Shown: positions 49,975-58,294 of the stretch, piece after piece
Position numbering within the stretch: position 1 is the stretch's first letter
How the letters are laid out: every line of letters begins with the position of its first letter
NCBI RefSeq assembly: GCF_001723285.1
Contig: NZ_LPWG01000001.1
Coordinates: 1-64,000 of the forward strand
Direction: 5' to 3'
Origin: Methyloceanibacter methanicus
GTDB lineage: Bacteria > Pseudomonadota > Alphaproteobacteria > Rhizobiales > Methyloligellaceae
DNA: 64,000 bases
Translations under genes and position numbers: made by a program
Notes under the pieces: model-generated
What the model saw: only the letters and a program-made list of their open reading frames with translations
Databases searched by the model: none
Told to the model about the DNA's origin: nothing

Positions 49975-50528
49975 CACGCCAGGCCTCCCTCGCCGCTCAT
50001 CGAGTCCGCCAACGCTTCCGGTCCGGACAAATCCCGCGCGGCCGCCCACCACGCATCGAGGCTGTCCACATCGGCGGGGACGAAGTCCGCGAGCGGCCCG
50101 GCGAAGATCTGCCAGGCGGAAAACGCCTCGGCAGCGATCGACGTGGCGACGGGGGCGCCGGCCAGCAGCGCCGCGCGAAACGCATCGGCAAGGCCGTGGC
50201 GCGCGATCTCGAGCTTGCCGAACTTGCTCAGGATCACGAGATCGGCGCCGCAGGCGATCGCTCGTTCCACGCGCCCGCAGGCATCGGCGAGCGCGGCCGA
50301 ATCGAGATTGCACGCGCTCGATCCCGGGCCGAGATCTTGCGAGATCGGGACAATGTCGCCAGTCGAGAGGTCTTGCAGGGCGAGGCCGGCGCACCCGCTC
50401 GGACACGGCTTGGCGATCTGCACCAGTCCCGCCACGCGATAGCCCTTGTGGCTGACCTGACGCGCGAACGCGGCGAGCAGCGCCTGATGGGCCGACGACG
50501 ACCCGCGCAGTGCGGCGATTCTCGCCAT
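49974..50528 (-). CDS. DUF2478 domain protein (Mo-associated nucleotide-binding-like)
   Basis: 184 residues from the ATG at 50528 (GGAGG seven bases upstream). DUF2478 proteins are NTPase-like and occur in molybdenum and nitrogenase clusters. The text VAGLVQIAKPCPSGCAGLAL contains three cysteines, then LADACGRVERAIACGADLVI and SKFGKLEIARHGLADAF, the family core, then VPADVDSLDAWW. It resembles the ATPase-like domain of the MobB-type family but lacks a clean P-loop. It is the third gene of the leftward Mo operon; function is unknown and the association with Mo is known from clustering. Confidence 0.8.
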   Translation of the reverse strand: MARIAALRGSSSAHQALLAAFARQVSHKGYRVAGLVQIAKPCPSGCAGLALQDLSTGDIVPISQDLGPGSSACNLDSAALADACGRVERAIACGADLVILSKFGKLEIARHGLADAFRAALLAGAPVATSIAAEAFSAWQIFAGPLADFVPADVDSLDAWWAAARDLSGPEALADSMSGEGGLA

Positions 50529-50577
50529 CACGGCACCTCCCGGTCGGCCGTAGCGGCGTCTTTCGGACAGGCGTCGG

Positions 50578-50946
50578 TCACAGGCGTGGCGGTCTTTCGA
50601 GACCGATCCAAGCATCGACAAGTTCAGCGTCGAAACCGGCTTCGCGCCGCTCCGCCACTTGCATCAAGGGTCGACGGATCAGGATCGGCTGGGCCAGCAT
50701 CAGGGCGATCGCCTGCTGGGGCGTCAGCGTCTCCGGGTCGATCTCGCCGGACTTGATGGCCGGCGCCGAGGCATTGAACCAGCCGGCGACTGGCCGGTTC
50801 CCGAAGAACGGACGCAAACGCTCGGGCGTCCAGGGCTCCGTGAGCAGGTCGCGCACCTCGAGCTCGTGGCCCGACGAGAGGAGCAGCGCCTTTTGCCGCG
50901 CGTTTCCCCCGCAACCCGGTTTTTCGTAGAAGATCACCTTCGCCAT
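50578..50946 (-). CDS. ArsC/Spx-like nitrogenase-associated protein
   Basis: 122-residue thioredoxin-fold protein of the arsenate-reductase-like superfamily, in the subgroup named nitrogenase-associated protein. The N-terminal motif is FYEKPGCGGNARQKALL with Cys13; the usual ArsC arginine pattern follows at ERLRPFF and PVAGWFNASAPAIKSGE. The role in the Mo module is not known; the family is often found near nif or Mo genes. AAGGAGG is six bases before the ATG. It lies between DUF2478 and the YqeB-type gene. Confidence 0.85.
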   Translation of the reverse strand: MAKVIFYEKPGCGGNARQKALLLSSGHELEVRDLLTEPWTPERLRPFFGNRPVAGWFNASAPAIKSGEIDPETLTPQQAIALMLAQPILIRRPLMQVAERREAGFDAELVDAWIGLERPPRL

Positions 50947-50957
50947 CGCCGGCCTCC

Positions 50958-51830
50958 TTAGGTTCGTGCCCGCGGCTCGGCCGCCTCGCGTGCGTTCGCG
51001 CGCTCCCCGGCATAGAGCCGGATCGCCTTCATCGTGGCGCGGGCGATGGCGCGGCCCCGGTCGTCCATGCCCGTCCACACCGCTTTGCGCCCGCGTGGAT
51101 CGATTTCGAGCAGCTTGCCGCCCGCCTCGACCTTGACCGAATCGCGGACGATGCCCCGCACGTGACCGTCGATCGGCGCGCGCACCGCACAGCGTCCCAG
51201 ATGTCCGACGACGAAGTCCTTGTAGATGCGCATGCCGATCTCGATGGGTGTGTGCCAGAGCCCGTCGGTCTCGGCATAGGCGAACCGTTCCTTGCCCACG
51301 CCGCCGAGAGCAGGCGGGACGCCGTCCGCAGCGTCGGTGCGCCCGCGAACCACAATGCCGCCCGCTTTCCGGGGCCGGGTTTCGATCGCCACGTCGCAAT
51401 TGCGCCCGACCGCGAAATTGGGTCCGAGACCGACCGTCAGCCGCACGATCCCGCGTAAGTCCGGCGTCACGCGGTGCTTTTGCATCCGCGCATCGATCAA
51501 GACCTGCGGCGTGCGCCAAGCGAGAATCTCGCTGAGATGGAGCGGCGACACGGCGATGCGATCCGGTTTTTCCGAGACCACCGCAAGCTCGGGCCCCGTC
51601 TCCGCAAGCTCGCCATGAAGGAGCGCCAGCACCGCCGGGTCGCCATAGAGCGCGTCGTGAAACGCCATCGCGCGCCGGATGACCGGCGGAAACGGATCGT
51701 GGCTCAGCACGACGGAAAAGCCGCCGCCCTTGAGATGGACGGCCACGGCCGAAGCGATCTCGTTGGTGCCGAGCACCACGGCGAGGGGCTGGCGCGCTGA
51801 CGGGACGGGAGATTGACGATTGCGGTTCAT
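50958..51830 (-). CDS. EF2563/YqeB-type selenium-dependent molybdenum hydroxylase maturation protein
   Basis: First gene of the leftward Mo operon, 290 residues from the ATG at 51830. The N-terminal Rossmann-like part reads AVVLGTNEIASAVAVHLKGG, the middle VSPLHLSEILAWRTPQVLID and GLGPNFAVGRNCDVAIETRP (a signature of the EF2563 family), and the C-terminal part ends in a compact beta-rich domain with VVGHLGRCAVRAPIDGHVRG. The family is found with molybdenum hydroxylases and the xanthine-dehydrogenase accessory protein. Its target enzyme is not in the window. The longer frame to 51989 has no better start. Confidence 0.85.
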   Translation of the reverse strand: MNRNRQSPVPSARQPLAVVLGTNEIASAVAVHLKGGGFSVVLSHDPFPPVIRRAMAFHDALYGDPAVLALLHGELAETGPELAVVSEKPDRIAVSPLHLSEILAWRTPQVLIDARMQKHRVTPDLRGIVRLTVGLGPNFAVGRNCDVAIETRPRKAGGIVVRGRTDAADGVPPALGGVGKERFAYAETDGLWHTPIEIGMRIYKDFVVGHLGRCAVRAPIDGHVRGIVRDSVKVEAGGKLLEIDPRGRKAVWTGMDDRGRAIARATMKAIRLYAGERANAREAAEPRART

Positions 51831-51966
51831 GGGCGTGGCGTGGTTCGGTTCACGGTCCTCGTAGCAAGCTGCAGGCCAACCCAAGCGCCCCCTAAAAAAT
51901 ACCGTAATTTCAGTCATTTGTACGACAGGCGCCAGACCGGCCTGTGCCCTCGCACGAACGCCCCTG

Positions 51967-52034
51967 CTATATTGTCGGGGATACAACAAACCCGGCCCTT
52001 ACGAGAGAACCTATATTGTCGCGAATACAACAAA
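51967..52034 (-). promoter_or_regulatory. Two Mo-box-like repeats upstream of the Mo operon
   Basis: Two near-identical 24-bp units (51967-51990 and 52011-52034), 44 bp apart, differ at only two positions in their centre. Each begins CTATATTGTCG and ends ATACAACAAA. The first half equals my recollection of the E. coli ModE operator half TATATTGTCG. Spacing is about four helical turns. They lie 137 bp before the YqeB-type gene start and 165 bp before lpxB. Confidence 0.65.
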
Positions 52035-52068
52035 TCGGGCTCCCGGGACGGGGCGCGCCGAGAATCTC

Positions 52069-52116
52069 GGCCCATGGAAGGGCCCATGGAACGGCCCATG
52101 GAAGGGCCCATTGACG
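52069..52116. repeat. Four-copy 12-bp tandem repeat
   Basis: Units GGCCCATGGAAG, GGCCCATGGAAC, GGCCCATGGAAG and the degenerate GGCCCATTGACG follow each other without gaps. Each of the first three has a CCATGG palindrome. It lies between the Mo-box pair and lpxB. Confidence 0.88.
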
Positions 52117-52198
52117 AAGTTTGTGACGAAAACCCCTAGCGCCGCGCGGCGGTCCTAGCCTAAGTCCTACCCGGCATGAGAGTGGGGAGAAGCGCACG

Positions 52199-53365
52199 AT
52201 GAGCCGGCGGGAGCCGCTGATCTTCATCATCGCGGGCGAACCGTCCGGCGACAATCTCGCCGGGCGGCTAATCGGCGCCTTGCGGGAGCTGACGGACGGC
52301 CGCATCCGGATCGCCGGCATCGGCGGCCCGCAGAGCGAAGCTCAGGGGCTGAAAAGCCTGTTCCCCATGCGCGAGCTGGCCCTGATCGGCATCGCTGAGG
52401 TTCTGCCGCACCTGCCGCGCCTCGTGAAACGGATCAACCAGACCGCCGCGACCATCCGCGAGATGCGGCCCGACATCGTGGTGACGGTCGATGCGCCGAG
52501 TTTCACCTTACGGGTCGCCAACAAGCTGCGCGGGTCCGGCATTCCCATCGTCCATTACGTGGCGCCGCAGGCCTGGGCCTGGCGCGCGGGCCGCGCCAAG
52601 ACCCTTGGCAAACGCGTCGACCATCTCATGGCGCTGCTGCCGTTCGAAGTCCCTTTCTTTGCCGAGCACGGACTGCCGACGACTTACGTGGGCCACCCGG
52701 CCATCGAGTCGGCGCTGGCCGGCGACGGCAAGTCCTTCCGCAAAGCCCATGCATCGCCGATGACGCGCAGAATCCTGTGCGTCGTCCCGGGCAGCCGCAC
52801 GAGCGAAGTGCGGCGCATGCTGCCGGTGTTCGCCGAGGCCGTAGGCCGCCTGTCGGAGCGCTATCGCGATCTTCAAATCGTGATCCCCGTGGCGCCCAAC
52901 GTCGCCGACCTGGTGGAAGCGCAGACGAAGGACTGGCCGCTGCCGGTCGTGCGCGTGACGGACCCCGCCGAACGGTTTCATGCGTTCGCGGCGTCCGACG
53001 TGGCCATGGCGAAGTCGGGCACGGTCACCCTGGAACTCGGCCTTGCGCGCGTCCCCATGGCCGTCGGCTACAAGGTGAGCGCTCTCACCGCGTTCATCGT
53101 GCGGCGCATGCCGATCGCCGTGAAATACGCCTCGCTCGTGAACCTCCTCGCCGACCGCGACGTTGTGCCGGAACTCATCCAGGAGGCCTGCACGCCCGAA
53201 GCCGTGGCCGACGCGGTCGGACACCTGCTCGGATCGGCCGAGGCGCGGGCGGCGCAACAGGAAGGCTTCGAAGAGGTGCTGCACGTCCTTGGCGACGCGG
53301 ATCCGCCGCCGAGCCGGCGCGCCGCGCAGCTCGTGCTCGACCTGATCGGGACGCGGGAAACCTGA
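52199..53365 (+). CDS. lpxB: Lipid-A-disaccharide synthase
   Basis: GT19 enzyme that condenses UDP-diacylglucosamine with lipid X to the lipid A disaccharide, at the inner face of the inner membrane. Motifs: IAGEPSGDNLAGRLIGAL, then AVDAP-type text here VVTVDAPSFTLRVANKLR, VAPQAWAWRAGRAKTL, FVGHPAIES-type text here YVGHPAIESAL, LPGSR-type text here VVPGSRTSEVRRML and AKSGTVTLELGLARVPMAVG. The 388 residues are typical. The remaining lpx genes are not in this window. The Gfo/Idh/MocA gene converges on it 13 bases away. Confidence 0.96.
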   Translation: MSRREPLIFIIAGEPSGDNLAGRLIGALRELTDGRIRIAGIGGPQSEAQGLKSLFPMRELALIGIAEVLPHLPRLVKRINQTAATIREMRPDIVVTVDAPSFTLRVANKLRGSGIPIVHYVAPQAWAWRAGRAKTLGKRVDHLMALLPFEVPFFAEHGLPTTYVGHPAIESALAGDGKSFRKAHASPMTRRILCVVPGSRTSEVRRMLPVFAEAVGRLSERYRDLQIVIPVAPNVADLVEAQTKDWPLPVVRVTDPAERFHAFAASDVAMAKSGTVTLELGLARVPMAVGYKVSALTAFIVRRMPIAVKYASLVNLLADRDVVPELIQEACTPEAVADAVGHLLGSAEARAAQQEGFEEVLHVLGDADPPPSRRAAQLVLDLIGTRET

Positions 53366-53378
53366 CCGCGCGCGGCGC

Positions 53379-54380
53379 TTAAGCCTTTGCGGTCACCGTG
53401 ACGGGCGAACCGGGCGTAAGCCAGGCTTGCACCTTCTTCAGCTGCGCATCGATGCTTTCGTTGATCATCACCGCGACCCGCAAGGCTTCCGAGCCCGCAT
53501 AGCCGTCGACGAACGGCTTCTTGCCGGTCCTGACGCAATCGAGGAACGAGGCGATCTCGTTGCCGAGACTGTCCTCCTGCGGGATGTCGACGGTATCGGT
53601 GGCGATGGCCGCCAGCCCCTCCGTCATGGGATCGCCGCGGAGGCTGTAGCCGAAGATCTTGCGCTCCCCCAAATCGCAATTGAGGTACTGGCTGTGCGAG
53701 AACACGCGCAGACGACGCTCGGTCTTGTAGCTGATGCGGCTCGTCGTGACATTCGCCACGCAGCCGGACTCGAAATTGATCCGCGCATTGGCGATGTCGA
53801 CCTTGCGGCCCATCACGCCGGTGCCGACCGCGTCCACGCTCGACACAGGCGAGCCGACCAGGCCGATGATCATGTCGATGTCGTGGATCATGAGATCGAG
53901 GATGACGTCCACGTCCACCCCGCGCGCCTTCCACGGCGCGATGCGGTAGCTCTCGAGATAGAGCGGCAAATCGATCTTTTCCGAGATGACCCGATAGGCG
54001 GCCGAGTAGCGCTCGATATGGCCCACCTGGAGCACGGTGCCGCGTTCCTCCGCAAGCTTCGTCAGGATCTGCGCCTGCTCGACCGTCTCGGTGATCGGCT
54101 TCTCGATATTGACGTGGAGCCCCGCATCGATCAGATCGCGCGCCACATCGAAATGGAACGGCGTCGGCACGGCGACACTCACCGCGTCGACCTTGCCGTA
54201 GATGTCCCGGTGGTCCGTCAGGGGCTCGGCGCCGAACTCCTCGGCCATGGCCTTGGCGCGTTCGGGATCGGCATCGACCACGGCGACCAGCTTCGCATCG
54301 GCGTTCTTCGTGTAGTGATTGGCGTGGAACCGCCCGAAATACCCCGTGCCCACGACCGCGGTGCGAATCTGATCCGCCAT
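53379..54380 (-). CDS. Gfo/Idh/MocA-family oxidoreductase
   Basis: NAD(P)-dependent sugar oxidoreductase. The dinucleotide fold begins AVVGTGYFGRFHANHY (GxGxxG form), the catalytic EKP is in HVNIEKPITETVEQ and the middle domain holds ILDLMIHDIDMIIGLVGSPV. The 333 residues are typical. The ATG at 54380 is preferred, with GGAAG six bases upstream; another ATG lies two codons earlier. Such a gene next to lpxB often works in a GlcN3N route for lipid A (GnnA-type) in alphaproteobacteria, which is possible here, although no aminotransferase partner is seen. Confidence 0.9.
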   Translation of the reverse strand: MADQIRTAVVGTGYFGRFHANHYTKNADAKLVAVVDADPERAKAMAEEFGAEPLTDHRDIYGKVDAVSVAVPTPFHFDVARDLIDAGLHVNIEKPITETVEQAQILTKLAEERGTVLQVGHIERYSAAYRVISEKIDLPLYLESYRIAPWKARGVDVDVILDLMIHDIDMIIGLVGSPVSSVDAVGTGVMGRKVDIANARINFESGCVANVTTSRISYKTERRLRVFSHSQYLNCDLGERKIFGYSLRGDPMTEGLAAIATDTVDIPQEDSLGNEIASFLDCVRTGKKPFVDGYAGSEALRVAVMINESIDAQLKKVQAWLTPGSPVTVTAKA

Positions 54381-54386
54381 TCCCAT

Positions 54387-54728
54387 CTTCCTTTTGATAC
54401 TGTCCGCCCGCCCCGGGCGGGGTCACGACCCTGCCGGGCCCGCTGCCCCTCTTGTGAGGATGTTCCTTGCCGGGCTTTTTGTCGCAAAATTGGCCCCTTC
54501 GCCAGCCCCTAGACGGCGGCCTCAGCGGGGCGGGCGGAAATTGTGCCGTGGAAAGTTTGGGCGACTCCGGTTAAGTCCTTGGCGGCGCTTGGCGATAAGC
54601 AGGGCCTGGCCGCGAGACCCGGCCGGCCAGCGAGGGAGAACAGAATGCCGCACCACTCGATTCTCGATGCGTCTGCCCGGCTTGCGTCCCGGCGACGGTG
54701 TCACGGCCCCCGCGGAGGGCTCTAGTCC
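54387..54728 (+). other. 342-base gap with a possible 26-codon leader ORF
   Basis: Between the divergent oxidoreductase and NamZ-type genes there is no conserved gene. A short frame at 54645-54725 (MPHHSILDASARLASRRR) has a strong GGGAG six bases upstream and ends three bases before the next start, so it could be a leader peptide. I see no clear hairpin or promoter. Confidence 0.35.
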
Positions 54729-55886
54729 ATGCTGCTCGGCTCCGAACGCTTGCTCGCCTCGAACCGGCTCAAGGGACTGAATGTCGGGATCTTGGCCAAC
54801 CCGGCCTCGGTCGACCGCGACTACCGCCATATCGTCGACCGGCTCGCGGCCGCGGCCGACATCAAGCTCGCGGCGATCTTCGGTCCTCAGCACGGCTTCA
54901 ATTCCGATCTTCAGGACAACATGATCGAGACGCCCCATGCGACGGACCCCAAACGGGGCGTCCCGATCTTCTCGCTCTACAGCGAGACCCGCGAGCCGAC
55001 CAAGGAGATGTTCGATCCGATCGACGTCCTCGTGATCGATCTCCAGGACGTCGGCGCGCGCATCTACACCTTCATCTACACGATGGCGAACTGCCTGCAG
55101 GCCGCCGCCAAGACCGGCACGCCGGTGATCGTGTGCGACCGTCCCAATCCCATCGGGGGCCTGCAGGTCGAAGGGCCGATGCTGGAACCGGGCTACGAGT
55201 CCTTTGTCGGCCAGTATCCCATTCCCATGCGCCACGGCATGACCGTGGCCGAGCTCGCAAAGCTCTTCAACGAGCATTTCGGAATCGGCGCGCCGCTCGA
55301 GATCGTGACCATGGAGGGCTGGTCGCGCGCGCAGTATTTCGACGAGACCGGCATGCCGTGGATCATGCCCTCCCCCAACATGCCGACCCTGGATACGGCA
55401 ATCGTCTATCCCGGAACCGTCCTGTTCGAGGGCACGATGGTCTCGGAGGGACGCGGCACGACACGGCCCTTCGAGCTGATCGGCGCGCCCTATCTCGATG
55501 CCGACGCCCTCGCTATGCGCATGAACGCGCACGGGCTCCAAGGCGTCTATTTCCGGCCGGCCGTGTTCGAGCCCACGTTCCAGAAGCACGCCAAGACGCC
55601 GTGCGGCGGCTGTCAGCTGCATGTCACCGCGCGCGAAACCTTCGCACCCGTCATTGCGGGCGCCGCGCTGATCCGCGAATGCATTGGCCTGGCACCGGAC
55701 CAGTTCCAATGGCGCGAAGGGCCGTACGAGTATGAGCACGAAAAGATGCCGATCGACATTCTCGCCGGCTCGCCCCAGCTGCGCGAACAGGTCGAAGCGC
55801 AGGTTCCGGTCGCCGAAATCGCGGCGAGCTGGACGAAAGGCGTCGCCGACTTCGAAGCGCTGAGAGCGCCCTACCTGCTCTACTGA
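54729..55886 (+). CDS. namZ: DUF1343 protein (NamZ-like exo-N-acetylmuramidase family)
   Basis: DUF1343/GH171 family; characterised members release terminal MurNAc from peptidoglycan fragments. 385 residues match the family: GLNVGILANPASVDRDYRHI, FGPQHGFNSDLQDNMIE, LVIDLQDVGARIYTFIYTM, CDRPNPIGGLQVEGPM and PSPNMPTLDTAIVYPGTVLF, EGTMVSEGRGTTRPFELIGA. No signal peptide is visible, so it would be cytoplasmic, a recycling role. The family symbol is by analogy only. It converges on the first vWA gene with a 7-base overlap. Confidence 0.85.
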   Translation: MLLGSERLLASNRLKGLNVGILANPASVDRDYRHIVDRLAAAADIKLAAIFGPQHGFNSDLQDNMIETPHATDPKRGVPIFSLYSETREPTKEMFDPIDVLVIDLQDVGARIYTFIYTMANCLQAAAKTGTPVIVCDRPNPIGGLQVEGPMLEPGYESFVGQYPIPMRHGMTVAELAKLFNEHFGIGAPLEIVTMEGWSRAQYFDETGMPWIMPSPNMPTLDTAIVYPGTVLFEGTMVSEGRGTTRPFELIGAPYLDADALAMRMNAHGLQGVYFRPAVFEPTFQKHAKTPCGGCQLHVTARETFAPVIAGAALIRECIGLAPDQFQWREGPYEYEHEKMPIDILAGSPQLREQVEAQVPVAEIAASWTKGVADFEALRAPYLLY

Positions 55887-56650
55887 GGCACACGCCCATC
55901 CCAGGCCGACATCATGGGGCACCCCAGCGTCTGCTCGAACGCTTTGACGAGATCGTCCTCGCCGTGCACGTTCAGATACGTTCCGCCCGTCTCTTCGGCG
56001 AGACACTTCGCGTCGAGATAGCTCTGCGCACCGAGCCACGAGTCGGACTGCAACCGAAAGCCGATCACGTTGACGGTCAGGTTGGGCGCCTCTGAGCCCA
56101 ATCTCTTGCCCAGCTCGCAAGGATGCCCGTCGCATGTCTCCTGGCCATCGGTCAGGACGACGATAACGCCAGGCTTGTTGCGGTAGTCCAGCACCTCTGC
56201 GGCCTGTTCGATCGCCTGCGTCAGCGGCGTCTTGCCCGCGGGACGGAGGCCATCGACGACGCGCATGATCGGCTCCGCCGCGTTTGGTGTCGGCCGCAGG
56301 TCCAGCGACACGTTGCATTGATTGTAGGCGCCGGCACCGTAGGTCACCAAACCGATCTTCCGGTTCTGTTGCGCCCGGGGCAGGACACGGCGCAGTGCCT
56401 TGCGCACTTCGTCGATGCGCAACTGCACAACCGTCGAGAACGGATCCAGATTCCCCGCCATGGATCCGGAGGCATCGAAGACGATCATCGCGTCTTCGGT
56501 ACAGGGGCTGGGCCTCTCGGCCGCAAGAGCAGGCGCCGCCCCGGACAGAGCGCCACAAAGCACCAGAACGGTACACGCGAGCACATCGAAAACGCGCTTC
56601 ACGCCACAGCGCGCAGCGTTTCTCAAGGTGGACGCGGGCCGAACGATCAT
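55880..56650 (-). CDS. Exported vWA protein, paralogue 1
   Basis: 256 residues with a signal peptide ending near ALAA and then a von Willebrand A domain with a complete MIDAS: DASGS (AMIVFDASGSM), the Thr in KTPLTQAIEQ and the Asp in VLTDGQETC. It shares six conserved cysteines (CTEDAM, QCNV, ETC, PC, KC, GCPMM) and the terminal motif LGCPMMSAWD with its two neighbours, so it is a periplasmic disulfide-bonded domain. The ATG at 56650 lies 13 bases after the stop of paralogue 2; a GTG at 56599 would give a shorter signal peptide. The function is unknown; binding of a protein or metal ligand is likely. Confidence 0.85.
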   Translation of the reverse strand: MIVRPASTLRNAARCGVKRVFDVLACTVLVLCGALSGAAPALAAERPSPCTEDAMIVFDASGSMAGNLDPFSTVVQLRIDEVRKALRRVLPRAQQNRKIGLVTYGAGAYNQCNVSLDLRPTPNAAEPIMRVVDGLRPAGKTPLTQAIEQAAEVLDYRNKPGVIVVLTDGQETCDGHPCELGKRLGSEAPNLTVNVIGFRLQSDSWLGAQSYLDAKCLAEETGGTYLNVHGEDDLVKAFEQTLGCPMMSAWDGRVPQ

Positions 56651-56663
56651 CGCCTATTCTTAG

Positions 56664-57421
56664 CTAAGGACGCGGGGCCATGCTTGATGAATAGTGCCGC
56701 TCGAGGTCGGACGGATCCCAGGCCGACATCATGGGGCACCCGAGCGTCTTCTCGACGCGCGGACAAGTTCATCCTGGCTGTTCGTGGCGATGTAGAGCCC
56801 GCCCGTCTCCTTGGCCAAACACTGGACGTCCAGTGCGCTCTGGGCCCCGGTCCAAAACGCCGTCATGCGAAAGCCGATCACGTGGACCGTCAGCCGCGTG
56901 CCTTCCCTATTGAGTTTCTCGCCAAGGTCGCACGGCGCGCCGCCGCACGTCTCCTCGCCATCGGTCAGAACCACCACGATGCCGGGCTTGGCCTTGTAGT
57001 CGAGAACCTCGGCCGCCTGCTCGACGGCCTCCGTCAACGGCGTCTTGCCAGAGGGGTTGAGCCCGCCGACTGTCTGCAAGATGGGCTGGGCGGCATCGGC
57101 GGTCGGCCGTAAATCGAGAGTGACGTTGCATTGCTGGTAGGGCCCGGGGCCGTAGGTGATGAGCCCGATCTTGCGGAAATGCGTGACGCGCGGCAGCGCC
57201 TGGGCCAGGGCCTTGCGGACCTCGTCGATGCGGCGGATCTTGGCGCCGATCCCCTCGGCCAGGCTGCCGGCCATCGAACCGGAGGCATCGAAGACGATCA
57301 TCGCGTCTTCGGTGCATGGCACGGCCGACTCAACCGCAAAACCATGCGCCGGCCACACGCAAACAGCCATCAGCGCCAGGCCGCAACGCCTGAACCAACC
57401 CAACGCAGACTTGGCAAGCAT
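56664..57421 (-). CDS. Exported vWA protein, paralogue 2 (one frame break)
   Basis: Signal peptide (LMAVCVWPAHGFA) followed by the same vWA domain as paralogue 1: IVFDASGSMAGS, QCNVTLDLRPTADAAQPI, KTPLTEAVEQAAEVLDYKAK and VLTDGEETCGGAPCDLGEKL. A missing T near 56755 makes the raw frame stop at RSGAP; restored, the end reads ELVRAFEKTLGCPMMSAWDP and DLERHYSSSMAPRP to the TAG at 56664, which recovers the conserved LGCPMMSAWD tail. The restored length is about 252 residues. It lies in the middle of the triplet; the start is at 57421. Confidence 0.85.
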
Positions 57422-57463
57422 GAATGCTACCCCATTCCCTCAAAGTTGCCATTTTACGGCAAT

Positions 57464-58219
57464 CTAGGGGCGCATTCCTAGCAGCTTCGAGTCATCGGGC
57501 AAGTGACCTTGCGCGTCCAAGGCCGACATCATCGGGCAACCGAGCGTCTGCCGGAACGCTTTCACCAGGTCTTCTTCGTTCTCCGCCGAGATGTAGAGCC
57601 CGTGCGTTTCCTGCGCGAGACACTTCACGTCCAGTACGCTGGATTCGCCCATCCACGTGAAATTCTTCATCTGGAAGGCAATGACATGGACCGTCAGATT
57701 GGCGCCGTTCGCGACGAAGGTTTTCCCCAACCCGCACGGATCGCCGTTGCATGTCTCCTCGCCGTCCGTCAGCAGGACGACGATGCCCGGTTGCGAGCGA
57801 TCGCTGAGGACCTCCGCGGCCTGCTCGACCGCCTCGGTCAAGGGTGTCTTGCCGGCAGGGTTCAGCCCCGTGACCACGCGCATGATGGGCTCGGCGGCAT
57901 TGGGGATCGGCCGCAGGTCGAGTTGCACGTTACACTGACGATAAGGGCCCGGACCGTAGGTGATCAGCCCCACTTTGCGGTAGCGGGTGATTCCCGGCAG
58001 AACGCGGGCCAAGGCTTTGCGCACTTCGTGAATGCGCGGCTTCTCGGTCATGATGCCCTGTCCGAGGTTCCCGGCCATGGACCCGGAGGCATCGAACACG
58101 ATCATCGCATCTTCCGTGCAGGGCGTCTTCTGGTCTTGTGCCTTGCCGGGACCGGCGAGAACAGCGAGCGGCATGGCCCAGAGCAATCCTGCGAGGAGAA
58201 GTCTATTTGGTGTCGTCAT
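57464..58219 (-). CDS. Exported vWA protein, paralogue 3
   Basis: First gene of the triplet, 251 residues from the ATG at 58219, chosen over 58276 because AAGGGTGG precedes it and the signal peptide begins there (NRLLLAGLLWAMPLAVLAG). MIDAS residues are Asp43, Ser45 and Ser47 (VFDASGS), Thr in KTPLTEAVEQ and Asp in LLTDGEETC. All six cysteines of the group are conserved. It continues past LGCPMMSALD with a 20-residue polar tail. The gap to paralogue 2 is 42 bases. The three genes are co-directional and close, likely one operon. Confidence 0.87.
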   Translation of the reverse strand: MTTPNRLLLAGLLWAMPLAVLAGPGKAQDQKTPCTEDAMIVFDASGSMAGNLGQGIMTEKPRIHEVRKALARVLPGITRYRKVGLITYGPGPYRQCNVQLDLRPIPNAAEPIMRVVTGLNPAGKTPLTEAVEQAAEVLSDRSQPGIVVLLTDGEETCNGDPCGLGKTFVANGANLTVHVIAFQMKNFTWMGESSVLDVKCLAQETHGLYISAENEEDLVKAFRQTLGCPMMSALDAQGHLPDDSKLLGMRP

Positions 58220-58294
58220 CCAAACCACCCTTCTCCCCGCAAGACGCTCTAAGAAACGCTCAATGTGCCGCTGCATTCGCGGCCGCGGCGGGGG

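Noticed and set aside
51813-52139. A 108-codon frame whose end reads MEGPMERPMEGP
   Set aside because: It is produced by the 12-bp tandem repeat; it covers the Mo-box repeats and has no ribosome site.
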